DNA from: Catenaria anguillulae PL171
Taxonomy: Eukaryota > Blastocladiomycota > Blastocladiomycetes > Blastocladiales > Catenariaceae
Length of the DNA: 64,000 nt
NCBI GenBank assembly: GCA_002102555.1
Contig: MCFL01000016.1
Coordinates: forward strand, 1 to 64,000
Direction: 5' to 3'
In this document: positions 53,098 to 64,000 of the stretch, one piece after another
Numbering within the stretch: position 1 is the first letter of the stretch
How the letters are laid out: every line of letters begins with the position of its first letter
The notes under the pieces: model-generated
Told to the model about the DNA's origin: nothing
The model's input: the letters and a program-made list of their open reading frames with translations, nothing else
The model's database searches: none
Made by a program: the position numbers and the translations under genes

Positions 53098-56000
53098 TTA
53101 CGTGTCTCCTGCGCGAGTGGAAACAAACTTGACTAGCTTCTTTGCCCGCTCTTCGCCACCAAGTACCGTCCTCAACTCTTCCTTGCCTTGTGCGGCGCTC
53201 GCGACATTGACCAACCTCGCGACAGAGGCGTACTTGACCATGACCTGCCGCTCCGCATCCCTCTCAACTCCTGGGATCGCACGCAGAATTCCTTAGAAAT
53301 GACGTTGACACGTGCATTGCCGTCGTCGGATCCGACAGCCATTGCGACTTCACTTGATGGCTCGTCACGTCCGCGCTTTAGACCATCAAGCAGCTCTGCG
53401 GACATGGCTGGCGAAGAGGACCAGAGCACGCGCAACTTTGGGAAATGAATGGTCAACAAGACCAGTTTCGCAGCGACTTGGTCTTGCGCTGATTGCATAG
53501 CATTGGCCGGGTTGAATGCTGGTGGATTGTCGAATGTACTGCCCGAGCTCTGCGTCCATGCCAAGGATACAATCGACAGTAAATCAAGGAACGGGAAAGA
53601 GGTGGGAGCACCAATGAGAGGACAGTACCTGAAACAAACTCAGAGTATCACGGTCAAACATCTCAATGATAATGCCCACCAACGCATAATGACGGGCCAT
53701 GGCGCTGACTTGCGTGTACAAACGGCCACCCGCTAAACTCTGGACCAAATCCGAGTAGCTCTTGCGCTCAACGACGACATCGGGCGCCAACACGTAATCT
53801 CCAACCTCCAGTGTGCAAGGAACTACTTTCAACCCACGCGAATACAATGCCCAGGCAATGCTGCGCGAAACTCACGGACATCCACAATCACTTGCCTCAC
53901 TTTGGGCTCGGTTGCTGAGGTTTGGGTTGCATCCCGCACTGTTCGCGGCCACCCAAACTCTCAGCCCCAGCGAGCATTATACCCATGTCAATATCCCTTT
54001 CATCATGTGTTCGTGCACCCGAGGAAACTGCGCCAGCCGCACCCGTCAGCGGCACGACCATGGATGCCGCCGTCTTGATGACCCGCTCAAACGCCTCGCG
54101 CTCGCGCCTGATCGCAGCAAGATACCGCTGTTCTTCGGTCGAGTCCTTGTAGGCCAAAAGGTACGTGCGAAGATGAATGTCGCGGCGTTCAATCGCTTGG
54201 TACACTTCAATGCGACGGACCATGGTTGCGATCGCGTCATACATGATAATGATGTCGGGTGACATGGATGAAAGAAGCGTTTCGTCGTCGGCAGTGTGCG
54301 AAGGAACGCGAATGAAGACATCGAGGTCGTGGAACTGGGCAGTGGATAACGGCTCGGTGGGCGAAAAGTCGACATCGGCTGACAGCGGGGCGGTGGGCTC
54401 GTCGTCGTCACCCAATGGTGGGCAGTTGGGGTGCCGCCGAGGGCAGTTGCAAGAACCCTAGATGGTATCACACCACGCGAACGGTGAACGGTGAACGGTG
54501 AGCAAGTGCAATTGCATGCCAGAGAAAGGAATTTCCGAAACGAACGTTTCGGCCGACTGGATTGCCATGGACAAGGGATCAGATCGAGTGCTTGACGATG
54601 CGACGACATCTGATGTGGAAGAAGATTGGGCGGCTGTGGTGCGAACTCGGCGGCGCTTTGCTGCGACCGAGCCCGGAAAAACTGGGGCATTTGGTCGAGT
54701 CGGAAGTGAAGTTGGTGGAGCTGCCTGTGCCGCGCCAGCAGTCGTTGTCGCCCTCAAGCTACGAGACCATGCCAAGTAGCCCTGAAAATGTCGCGAAAGC
54801 GTGGCGTCACCATGTACCAAATAAGTGGCGAGCTGCCTCGACGTCTTGCGCTCGTTGCACAGGATCAAGACGCGCGGGCGGCGACCAAGCGAGGGAGGGG
54901 TTTCCGAAGCCTCGTCGTCATCTTGGTCGCTGTCGTTGCGAATCCGATACAATGGATCGCGAGCAATCTCATCCAACACCTCCTTCAACACTGCCCATTT
55001 GGGAGGAACCTCCAATTTTGCTCGGATGCCGGCCTCCACTTCGATCTGCTTGAGAACGGGATCATCGCTTGGTTCGCCTTGCGTCAAATCGTTCGTGTAC
55101 ACCCGTTCACGGCTCAACTTGAGCAGCCGTCCCGCAGGCTCTGTCAAAATCCACGAACTCTCGCGCTGAGCGAACACGGACCCCGATCCCGGAGCGCAGC
55201 TTGCATAAATCGTTTCCAAGAATGAGAGAAACGAAATAGCATCCATTTCCGCCAGGGCATCCAGCAGGCTGCGCAGCAAGTGCAGGTCGTGCCACAGGTG
55301 CCGCGCTTTTGTACCTGGCGGTGGGCGAGCGCCAATGCCAATGGCGTGACTGCCATGATTGATGAACGCCTCTGCCAATGTCTTGCTCGCATGTTCAATG
55401 GTCCGCCGCTTTCGCCGCCGCTTGGCCCTTTCGTCCAAATCGATTCCCGCCGGCTCATCAAAGGGAGAGTCGCCCAAACCCCCGTCGAGCGATTCGTACG
55501 AAAGGGTCGAAAAGTGTGGCCGCATCTCGGCCAAACATGCCGTTACGAGTTCGAGGATGGCGAGCTGGGAAAGATGCATGTTGGGTGTTGCCTGTAGGTG
55601 GATTTCGATGGTATCCACGGGATGAGCATTGAGCGATTCCGCAACGGCAACGTGGAATCGAGGCCATGCAAACAGTTTGCGCAGCTGAAGCGAGGCCATG
55701 AGCTTTTCGAGTTTCGAAAAGCCACCGACAAGAGATTCGGGCGATTCGGTGAAGGCTCGAATGAAGCCGACCTGATTTTCGGCCCGAAAAAGTCGGAGGA
55801 TAAAGGCTTCCGTTGATGCTTCGGTCACCCTGGAAATCCAGAGAAGCAAAACATCATGTTAGCATTCAGAGTTCCTGATTAGGTCATAAGAAACCACGGA
55901 ACCAAATGTACTTTTCGGCATTACGGACGAGAAAGCCCGTGATCAAGTGAATGGAATCTTCTTTTGCAGCAAGTCGACAATGAGAATGCGGGCCGTGACA

Positions 56001-56448
56001 AGGAATACTCCTCCGCGCAAGTACGCTTGTTGCCTGCAAGTGCGTGTTTGTCAGCTCAAGAAGAACGGAGAAAACTGGAAATGACTGGGAAATGGACCAC
56101 AAACCTTTGCGTAGAGCCCGTCTCGGCCGTGAAGATGTGCACATGATTTAAATCTGTGTCTGGCGGCAGCGACCCGAAAAGCGTATGGTCAGGGCTCGCA
56201 GTGCGGCCGGCGTCCAGGACAAAGACCAGCGTTGATTTGGTGGCAAATGAATGAGCAAAGAAGCGGATCAGCGACGAGCAGCCAAGGCCTCGCGCAAGGA
56301 CAACGAGAGCCGAATCGTCTGCGAGCAGTTCGGTCACAATGGCTCGATGGAAGGCGAGTGGGAGCAGCTGTTGAGACGACGTGTCAGGTATCGTGGTGCC
56401 AGACGCAGCGGCCGCAACGGAAGAGGAAGAGGAAGATGCGGCAGACAT
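53098..56448 (-). CDS. ERCC4: XPF/ERCC4 (Rad1/Rad16) structure-specific endonuclease
   Basis: Six exons fit: 56448-56105, 56033-55912, 55829-54542, 54457-53983, 53914-53629, 53549-53098, about 989 residues. The helicase-like N-terminus shows AFHRAIVTELL and GGVFLVTARILIVDLL; the middle has EAFILRLFRAENQVGFIRAF and LFAWPRFHVAVAESLN. STEEQRYLAAIRREREAFE precedes the nuclease domain with EVGDYVLAPDVVVERKSYSD (catalytic ERK), then GRLYTQ. A C-terminal HhH2 (FLRAIPGVERD) binds the ERCC1 partner. It cuts 5' of lesions in nucleotide excision repair. TAG at 54458 is the AG of a probable 84-nt intron. Three single-base losses (near 55952, 53845, 53286) break the frame. Confidence 0.85.
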
Positions 56449-56732
56449 GCTCGAAGTGACTTATTGGCTTGTTGCATAGAGTTGTACTTCGATTCCATGT
56501 GGAAAGTGGAAATGTACATGGTTACCTTGTATCCACATCCCCACGAAGAAGCGAGAGCAAGTTTTCATATTTTTGAGTGAGTCACGCACAATGTGTCGTT
56601 TGGTGACGCCGATTACACTAGAAGAGGCAGGTTGCATTTGCTTGACGAAGAACGGGGGGCGCCCAAGTTAGAAACAAAGTTGCTAATAATGATGTAAATA
56701 GAGTACAATGAAAAACAAAATGGGCTGCAACA
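56449..56732. other. intergenic between XPF start and bL17m stop
   Basis: Short, A/T-rich in part. It should contain the XPF promoter and the bL17m 3'UTR. Nothing else recognised. Confidence 0.35.
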
Positions 56733-57560
56733 CTAAACAGCGTGATGCTTGTTTTTCAGGGCGGGAATCTTCAAGTCTTTAGGATCGACTGTGGGGTCCA
56801 CCTCAACAACGTTGGTGACTCGCTTGACTTTGACAACGACCCGCTTCTGGCCATCCTTGCCCCTTCCTGGCAATGTCTCTGTCCAAACCTTCTTGTCCAC
56901 GCGAATTTCAGTGTGCTTGCCAGGGAACTTTGTCTCTTCGTGCGCTGGTGGCAAGAAGGGCATCTGGCTGATGGTGGTCAACTTGCTCTGTACCTTTTCA
57001 AGGGAGCGGATCTTGCGACGCAATTGCGACAGCGTTTCCTCGGAAAAGAGCGTTGAGCGGTGGGGTGGGCGGTGGGGGACAAGGTCCGGAATGGCCGATG
57101 CCAACTTTTGCTCTTGCTCTTGGGCCTTTGCCTGGAGAGCAGCGATGGAGCGGTTGATCCTTGGGAGCTGCTGCTCGGCGAGCGCAATCTTTGTGTCACC
57201 CGGAGCATCGACATACTCCAAAATGGCCATGGGAGCGGAATCCTTTGGGTCGTTACCGATCTTGATGACCCTTGTGTAACCTCCAGGGCGGGTTTGGTAG
57301 CGTTTGGAGATAGTGTCAAAGAGTTTCGGGAGTGTGATGGAGTGGGAGAACAGGAAGGCCTCGGCCTGCTTACGGGCCTTTGGGGTGCCGGCCTTGGCGA
57401 GGGTGACCATCTTGTCAGCGAGGGCCTGAGCCTCCTTGGCCTTGGGCAAGGTGGTGCGGATGCGGTCGTGGATGACGAGCGACGAGACGAGGTTGCGGAG
57501 CAGGGCTCGGCGGTGTGCCGAGTCGCGGCCGAGCTTGCGGTGGGCGAGTCCGTGGCGCAT
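56733..57560 (-). CDS. mitochondrial large-subunit ribosomal protein bL17m
   Basis: 275 residues, no intron. The N-terminal 120 residues are the bL17 fold: MRHGLAHRKLGRDSAHRRAL, LVIHDRIRTTLPKAKEAQAL and RPGGYTRVIKI. A C-terminal extension of about 150 basic residues follows, as in fungal MRPL8-type proteins. It sits near the exit tunnel of the mitoribosome. A cleavable presequence is not obvious; the basic N-terminus itself may serve. Ends in TAG. Divergent from DBT, with 562 bp between the start codons. Confidence 0.9.
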   Translation of the reverse strand: MRHGLAHRKLGRDSAHRRALLRNLVSSLVIHDRIRTTLPKAKEAQALADKMVTLAKAGTPKARKQAEAFLFSHSITLPKLFDTISKRYQTRPGGYTRVIKIGNDPKDSAPMAILEYVDAPGDTKIALAEQQLPRINRSIAALQAKAQEQEQKLASAIPDLVPHRPPHRSTLFSEETLSQLRRKIRSLEKVQSKLTTISQMPFLPPAHEETKFPGKHTEIRVDKKVWTETLPGRGKDGQKRVVVKVKRVTNVVEVDPTVDPKDLKIPALKNKHHAV

Positions 57561-58122
57561 GGTGGTGCGTTACTGTGATTGGTCAAGGGGAAAAAAAGTG
57601 GACTGGAGCTGGAGTGCGCTGGTGCATGGATCAAGATCTTGTTTCACTTGGCCAATCATGGAAATCATGGAAATCAATGTGGGTCGGCCATTGAAGGTGA
57701 GTGGATATGTTTATAAACATGTTTCTCATTGTCTTTTACGGCAGTGGATCGATCGGCAGCAACGAGACGGAGCGGAATCGGAGTGCCATCCTTCACTTGT
57801 GTTCCATAGCCCTTCTTCTGTGGCCAATCCCATCCATACGACATCCACCAATCGGATCGGATCGGAAAAACTGCCGGCGCCACCGCCACTGTACGGCGCG
57901 CGGGCAGAAGCTCCGATCGGATTCCAGGATTCCAGTTCGGAACGGTCCAAACGTGACCGTTGGGGCAACCATGGTCTGCTTCGAATCTGTGTCTCGCGAT
58001 GCGACCGTGTCAGTGTCATGTCTCGCAGTAGCTTCCTCCCTCCGCTTCCTCTTTGCTTGCCTTTGGCTTTGTCGCTGCATTTCCGTTCCATCCTATCCTG
58101 AATCAGCCACACCACAAACGCA
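57561..58122. promoter_or_regulatory. divergent promoter region bL17m/DBT
   Basis: 562 bp between two genes for mitochondrial proteins transcribed away from each other. No specific site was recognised, and the open frames here have no splice or family support. Confidence 0.4.
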
Positions 58123-59806
58123 ATGTATCGCTCGTCCGCTTCTCTTGCCTCGGCCCGCCGCCTCGTTGCCCGCTCTGCTGTGGTTGTCCCATGCCGCGCC
58201 CCCATGGCAGCAGCGGTCGTCGCCCGCACTGTGGCCGCCACTTCCGCCGCCGGAATCATGCGTCCATTGCTCGCCTGTGCATTCCACTCGTCTGTCCTCC
58301 GATCCGGTGGTGCGGGCGGTGACTCTGCCGCTCCTGGATCAACGGTGCCCTTCCTGTTGGCCGATATTGGTGAGGGTATCACCGAATGTGAGATTACTCA
58401 ATGGTCCGCAAGCATGCCTTCCCCTGCTCTGCTTCGCTGCGTCTTGATTGCTGACCAAGGCCCGACACTGACCCACCCCACGTCCATCACTCTCTTCCTC
58501 ACTCTCAAACAGGTTTGTCAAGGAGGGTGACGCGATTTCCCAATTCGAAAAGATTTGTGAAGTGCAGAGTGACAAGGCCGCCGTCGAAATCTCTTCCCGC
58601 TTTGACGGAACCATCACCAAGCTGCATTACAAGATTGGCGACATGGCAAAGGTTGGTGCCCCCTTGATTGACATCAAGCTTGATGGCGATGCCCCCGCCG
58701 ACGCGGCTGAATCCACTCCCGCAGCGGCATCCGCCCAGCCTACTGCCGCACCAGCTGCCCCATCCACTCCATCTGCTCCGGCTGCATCCTCGCCGACCCC
58801 TTCCACCGCCCATTCTGCTGCGTCGTCTGATCGCGTGGTGTTTGCTACTCCAGCTGTTCGGCGCATTGCCCGTGAACACAGTATCGATCTCCGCCAGGTT
58901 CCCGCAACTGGCAAGGGCGATCGCATTCTCAAGGAGGATGTGCTCCGCTTCATCGAGACCGGTGGCAAGGTTGCTGCACCTTCCACGACGACCACACCGA
59001 CTACTTCTACTCCCTCTGTCACCTCCCCTGCCGCACCGACTCCAGCAGCTGGCGACGAGCTCCGCGCTCTCACGACAATTCAAAAGGCCATGTTCAAATC
59101 CATGTCCAAATCGCTCACCATTCCTCATTTTGGCTACTCGGACGAGCTTCGCCTTGATGCCATCATGAAGGTGCGCGACGCCGTGAACCGCTCCGTCAAG
59201 GCCGCACCAAAGGGTACCTACCCGTTCTCCAAGGTGTCGTACATGCCTTTCTTTATCAAGTCCTTCAGTCTCGCTTTGCAGCAATTCCCCTTGCTCAACT
59301 CACAGCTCGTTCTGGACGCTTCTCTCCCCGCCGACCAAGCCGTCTCCTCGGCCAAACTCCTCTACCGCACTCGTCACAATGTCTCCATCGCCATGGATAC
59401 ACCCGCGGGCTTGATTGTTCCCAACATCAAGGATGTCCAATCCAAATCCATCTTTGACATTGCCGCCGACCTGCACCGGTTGCAAGAAGCCGGCAAAAAG
59501 GGTGCCATCCCCGCGGCTGACCTCAAGGACGGCACTATCACCTTGTCCAACATTGGCGCCATTGGCGGCACGTACATGGGCCCCGTGGTTGTCACGAGCG
59601 AAGTGTGCATTGCTGCCTTGGGCAAGACGCAGCGCCTGCCGCGGTACAAGAATGACGAGTCGACCGAACTGGAGCCCCATCACATTATGCCCGTGAGCTT
59701 TTCCGCCGATCACCGTGTCGTTGACGGCGCGTCCGTGGCCAGGTTTGTGCAGGTGTGGAAGCAGTACTTGGAGAACCCAATGGCCATGTTGGCCGCCATG
59801 AAATAA
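58123..59806 (+). CDS. DBT: branched-chain 2-oxoacid dehydrogenase E2, dihydrolipoyl transacylase (mitochondrial)
   Basis: Exons 58123-58403 and 58513-59806 (109-nt intron, GTCCGC...AAACAG) give 524 residues. An Arg/Ala-rich mitochondrial presequence precedes the lipoyl domain (FLLADIGEGITECEITQW, lipoyl-lysine in VQSDKAAVEI). After an Ala/Pro linker comes the E1/E3-binding domain (TPAVRRIAREHSIDL, GKGDRILKEDVLRFI) and the acyltransferase core with TPAGLIVPNIKDV, TYMGPVVVTSEVCIAALG and the catalytic DHRVVDGA. ECEITQWFVKEGD across the intron is typical of branched-chain E2 rather than pyruvate E2. Intact. Confidence 0.93.
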
Positions 59807-60794
59807 TGAAGTAGGAGTGGCCGATTAGTGAGCGCGTCCGTTTTTTCTGTGGCGCCTGGGACAGGCGTGTGTTTTGTTCCATTCTTATTTCACTCTATCT
59901 TTTCCATGTCTTTCCCCAAACAATTTAGCTCAATTGGACCCCTGAACATATACAGAACATGGCGGCTTACATTTCCTCATCCACGTTTTCATTTGCTTTT
60001 GGCCAGTTGTTCGTATGGCATATCCGCCCAAATGGCTCAATTGTATCGAGCAAGTGTGGCCAGAGCAGCTATGTGTATTAATATGCATACATGGTTCAGA
60101 GTATGGGTATTCGGTGAGAAGTGGAGGTAAGAGTGGAGGAAGGGAAACAGCAATCCTGCATGCAGAAGCGCGAAGAGCGCGGTTCAAGGTCTGAGCGAGG
60201 ACATGTCGAGCACCTTGGGACATGGAAGTGAGGTCGACGCCGGGGCGGATCACAGTTGTTGGCGCTGGAAGACGGCCATACCTGCGAGTCGAGCCGATAG
60301 TGGCTGCGAAACTTGACGGTCAGGAAAGACTCCGCTGACGTTATCACTGATTCAGAAGTTTGCCTTGGCCGAGGACGCGAGCGTTGTCGTCGGCATGGGG
60401 CACGACGAACCAGTCGAAAATCAGCGAATGTGGATATGTGTCACGTGATGTCGTTGCGTCGAAAATGCACTCTTAGGCGCAGCTAGGGATGCGGCATCGT
60501 CACGGGTTTGGTCATGGCATTGGCAGGGCAAGATGGGTCTGGCCGCAGCCAGCTTTTTTTCTTTTTTTTTGTGCAATCCACTGCTGCTGGGAGCTGGGAG
60601 GGAAGCAAACTCGCGATCGAGGCGGATGGAGCTCTCTGTGCCAGCAAAGGCCAAGAGAAAGCACGCAGCACCAGCGCCGACGGCTTGACCGACGAGCGAA
60701 CGAATGGAATGGACTACGGCTCCGTGCGCCAACTTATTGAGATGTCGGTTGTGAGTGGCTCTGCGAAAAGATCGCACATGGACCGCTCATGAGC
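59807..60794. other. intergenic, no gene supported
   Basis: About 1 kb between DBT and the small minus-strand gene. Open frames on both strands around 60420-60790 have no known domain; one (minus) has a hydrophobic GAGAACFLLAFAG stretch. A T-rich tract is at 60555-60570. It should contain the DBT 3'UTR. Confidence 0.35.
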
Positions 60795-61079
60795 TCACGA
60801 GGGCTGGGCTTGGTTGACAAGGAACGTGCCGCGCCACAATGTGTTCTCTTTCTCCAGCCTCCGCCTCGCCCGTTCTCCGATCAATGCCAAGTCCGACTCC
60901 ATGTTTCTCTTGAGTGGGTAAACGTTCACACTGGAATGTCCTTCGAATTCGAATTCCTTGTATGCACACATGTAGACACGGTCCACAGCCTGTAAAACAC
61001 CAAGGAAACCTCAAGCAATAGCATCACCATCGCTCGCCGCGTTGAAAGCACTCGGTACCTGACCAACCGTCAACATCAT
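60795..61079 (-). CDS. small spliced gene, 71-residue protein of unknown function
   Basis: Exons 61079-61059 and 60989-60795 flank a 69-nt intron with CAG|GTACCG donor and TTTTACAG acceptor; the join gives MMLTVGQ then AVDRVYMCAYKEFEFEGHSS and ends ENTLWRGTFLVNQAQPS at TGA. The protein is charged, with RARRRLEKEN near the end and no signal or membrane segment. The clean splice sites and protein-like composition argue for a real gene, but no family was recognised. The start lies only 63 bp from the divergent kinase start. Confidence 0.5.
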
Positions 61080-61142
61080 CCCACACAGACTTCCCCTTGC
61101 CGTTGTCACGCCGCCACCTCAAGAATAAGAACGGCCGCCGCC
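61080..61142. promoter_or_regulatory. 63-bp space between divergent start codons
   Basis: Everything needed to start both the 71-residue gene and the PAK gene must overlap here or lie in the first exons. The plus start has a strong Kozak context, GCCGCCATGG. Confidence 0.45.
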
Positions 61143-64000
61143 ATGGGACAATCCGTGTCCACGCCACACGGCCACGGCAATGGGGACGACCCCAACGATT
61201 CGCACGCTGCCTTTTCGCACAATGACCTCGTATCCATCGCTCTCGCCGCCCATGGCGCCACCCCTTCGTCGACTGGTGCACCTCGCCACGGGTCTCCCCG
61301 CCGGCGCTCACGATCGCGCCGCCCTTCTAATGGCTCCACTCACGGTCCCAGAGAAATCTCCAACCCAACCGACGTTGAACAGGGCGTCCACATTGAGTGG
61401 GACGAGGAAACTGGGTCTTTCCGCGGTGTGCCTGCCCAATGGCGCGCCCACTTCGCTCGGGTCGGCCAAGGTGGCGCCGCTGCGCCGCTCGCCGGTTCGG
61501 CCGGGTCGGCACCTTCTTCCATGGCCTCACCGCAGCGAACTACCCCAATGTCGGCGTCTCGCTCAACAGAGCGCTCAGCTGACCGCGGCGGTGTTCGCCG
61601 GATGCCCAGCGGGTCTCGCCGGCCAAACGGCTCCGGGGACCTTCAGCAAACAGTCAGCACGGGTGAACCTCTGCGAGCCCGTTCCGCGTCGTCGTCAAGC
61701 ATAAACGCAACCATCGGTGTTGATGCTGCTGCTCGCTCCGCGCCGTCACCTTCTCCTGCTCAGCACGCTGCAGCAGCATCCAACGCTGCTTCAAACCGCT
61801 CCATTCGCTCCGTTCACCGCCGGTCCAAATCATCTGATTTCAACAACGCGGACTTGGCTGGCGCAAGCGGCGCCACTGCTGGCACCGCCCTCCGATCTCC
61901 GCCGTCAGCATCTTCCATTCTTGCTTCACCTTCTGCTTCTTCATCACGCCTGGCAAAGGTGAGCAACCCGTCGCTCTCACGCTCGCCTTCCAATTCAGCC
62001 TCCCTCCATTCGCTCTCTCGAACGCGCGCAGCTCCACCCAATCTCACTCGGCCCGAGAAATCGCACCGTCGAACACCGAGTAGCAGCAGTGGACCATTGT
62101 CACCTGGATCTGGCTCGTTTTCATCATCTGGTGTTGGTGGTGGTGCTTCCAACCCGACGTCGCCTTCTACACCAAATGCTACACAACCTCCCCCTACACC
62201 AAGCAAATCTCTACAGTCATCCGCGTCTATGAGCGCTCTTGGTGGCTATGGCAAGGGGATTGCAGCCGCATTTTCCTCTACGGGTCCAAACGCGTCACCG
62301 GGACGAGGTGGGCCATATGCTGGTACACCACGCTCACCCAATGTGGATCGTCGACCATCCGACCCAACGTGGCAAACTTTTGCTGTCAACGCCAACGGGT
62401 CCACTGCGCCTCATTCGACAACAGCAGCCACTGCCACATCACTCTCCACTCCCCCATCATCATCGTCCAAGTCTCGCCGGCCATCCAACCCAAGCCTCAC
62501 GATTCGCACAGCATCCCGATCCCCTGGCCCACCTCGCGCTCCTCCAGGGCCATGCCATGTCCAGCAAAGGTCCACCACCAACCACCCCACTGCCCGAACG
62601 ACCACCAAATGCAGGTCCTCTCAAGCCCTCGGCCGCTGACGTCTCTGCCAACGGCGTTACCAATCCCCGACCGCGTCGCATGTCGGCCCGCCGCTCCCGC
62701 GTCATTTCTATCTCGCCGCGGGGATCCCTCATGTCGACAACATCACTCGTGGCCGCGCTTGCCGCAGCGGTTCAGCGCGAGGAGGCCGAAAAGTCCCAGC
62801 AGCAGCCAACCATGAGCTCACGACGGCGCGATCGCGAGCGGAGCGAACGCGGCCCTGTGCCATCAAGCAATGCACCTATCCCTCCTCGGAGTGCAAGTCA
62901 ACCAAAGTCGCCTACCACACCGACTTCATCCGGCCAACAAGCCCCACTCGCCTCATCGACTGCCCGAAATGGATCAGTCACCTCGCTTGCCTCTGCTCAA
63001 TCAACGGCAGCCGCCGCCGAATCACTCTCGTACCAAAATGTGCAAATCCACCCCATGTTCCAACGCTTTATTGCTGAAGCCCAGCGTCTCGAACGTGAAC
63101 AACGTGACAACCCACAACTCATCGGCTCCACTTCCTCGCTTTCCGGTACCACAACCACCAATGGGTCTGGTGGCACCGCGTCCACGGCGACAGCCAACTC
63201 GCTCGTCCAACTCCTCAAGGAGGGCGCCCTTGGCGAAGCAGGCCGCGAACTGGCAGAGCTCACATCCATGGAAGTCACTCCGGCCAACTTGGACGTGGCC
63301 ATGGCGGGTCTCATTGAGCCAGGCGTCACCGATCCGCACACGGTCTTCACCGACATTGTACCTTTCGCTGAGGGCATGTCTGGCGATGTCCACATGGCCA
63401 AGGACGCCGTGGTCCACTCGCCCGTGGCCATCAAGATCATCCCCCGCGACCACGTACGATCAAAGGACAAGATCAAGCGGCTGCCCGTTGAAGTGCACCT
63501 GATGCGTGCGAGCAGGCACCCAAACGTGGTTGCATTTATTGGAGCGTACCTGACACCGGATGCTGTGTGGTTGGCCATGGAGTGGATGGATGCAGGAAGC
63601 TTGGCCGACTTTTTGTACGCGGACGAGGAGGAAGAGGACGACGGTGACCGTGACGGGACATCCAGCTCCGACTCGCTCGCCGTTGGCCCATTCACGGCAC
63701 ACGGGATCGCATACGTCACGTCGCAAATTGCGCGCGCGCTCGAGTATCTGCATTCCAACTACCGCTTGCACCGCGACGTCCGCTCTGACAACATTCTGCT
63801 GACGCTTGACGGGCAGTGCAAGCTCGCCGATTTCGGATATGCCATTGAAACACACGCTCCGGTGTGTGAGCCCGTCGGCACGCCGTACTGGATTGCGCCC
63901 GAGGTGGCCAAGGCCGCGGCCAGGGCATTTGCTGTCAAGGCGGATGACCACATTGAGCCGGATATGTTGGACAATGACGACATGGAGTATTACGGATCGG
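61143..64000 (+). CDS. PAK-like (Ste20 group) protein kinase with CRIB domain, cut by window edge
   Basis: MGQSVS at the start suits N-myristoylation. A CRIB domain at about residues 72-102 (ISNPTDVEQG, then HIEWDEETGSFRGVP) would bind Cdc42/Rac. A Ser/Pro-rich linker of some 600 residues follows, with a one-base frame break near 62549-62556. The kinase domain begins near 63330: a degenerate glycine loop EGMSGDVHMA, VAIKII (ATP lysine), LHRDVRSDNILL (catalytic loop; the usual Lys is Arg), LADFGYAIE and VGTPYWIAPEV. It is cut off at 64000 soon after the APE block. Function inferred: Rho-GTPase signalling to cytoskeleton and polarity. The Arg at the catalytic-loop position and the weak glycine loop could lower activity. 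Confidence 0.85.

Noticed and set aside
54458-54460. In-frame TAG in XPF as a nonsense mutation
   Set aside because: The TAG is the acceptor of a plausible 84-nt GT-AG intron of the same size as others in the gene, and the frame continues correctly after it.
60421-60777. Minus-strand open frame with a hydrophobic segment as a small membrane protein gene
   Set aside because: No family resemblance, no splice or start support, and it contains a Lys run from a poly-T/A tract.
1-64000. A reassigned genetic code with TAG as a sense codon, to explain TAG in element frames
   Set aside because: TAG ends the intact bL17m and copia pol frames sensibly, and host exons contain no in-frame TAG apart from one splice acceptor.
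1-64000. CRISPR arrays, bacterial operons, riboswitches
   Set aside because: The window is clearly eukaryotic nuclear DNA. No spaced direct-repeat arrays were seen.

Overview
This is eukaryotic nuclear DNA. The coding genes carry short spliceosomal introns (62-109 nt, GTATGT/GTACGT donors, branch sites such as TACTAAC and CTAAC). A spliced gene for the ciliary coiled-coil protein CFAP184/CCDC96 implies that the organism builds motile flagella. Together with a PAK-type CRIB kinase, chromodomain Ty3 elements and Tad/I-like LINEs with RNase H, this best fits a zoosporic (early-diverging) fungus or a close holomycotan relative. The species cannot be told from the sequence.

Layout. 1-38.3 kb is a transposon graveyard. 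It holds, in order: a near full-length but frame-broken two-ORF LINE (900-8230, minus); a Ty1/copia element (9165-16250, minus) split by a LINE-derived insertion; further LINE pieces (17.8-20.1 kb); a chromoviral Ty3/gypsy element (20.25-26.84 kb, minus); a 5'-truncated LINE (26.96-31.6 kb, plus) split by another LINE-derived insertion; a MULE transposase gene (31.6-33.57 kb); and a copia remnant (33.95-36.57 kb) holding a LINE that holds a SINE that holds a tiny LINE tail. A well-folded tRNA-Arg(CCG) gene lies at 37.55 kb. From 38.6 kb the window is mostly host genes, with one intact intron-containing Helitron (42.95-48.10 kb) between them: CAP-Gly/coiled-coil protein, [Helitron], CFAP184, an unrecognised gene, endosulfine (ENSA/ARPP19), XPF/ERCC4 nuclease, mitochondrial ribosomal protein bL17m, BCKDH E2 (DBT), a tiny spliced gene, and a PAK-like kinase that runs off the right edge.

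How the parts relate. The host genes are unrelated housekeeping functions (microtubules, cilium, mitotic PP2A control, DNA repair, mitochondrial translation, branched-chain amino acid breakdown, Rho-GTPase signalling). Two pairs are divergent: bL17m/DBT, and the 71-aa gene/PAK with only 63 bp between start codons. The mobile elements are linked by target-site duplications (TSDs) that order many insertions in time. The most unusual signal is a set of LINE-derived insertions that encode only ORF1 (CCHC knuckle plus, in the two complete ones, a coiled coil); those two are flanked by clean TSDs and end in a 3'UTR and poly(A) without any ORF2, like the mammalian HAL1 'half-a-LINE'. Several host genes (XPF, CAP-Gly, PAK) carry single-base frame breaks that look more like draft-assembly errors than real mutations; reading frames were joined across them with that caution.
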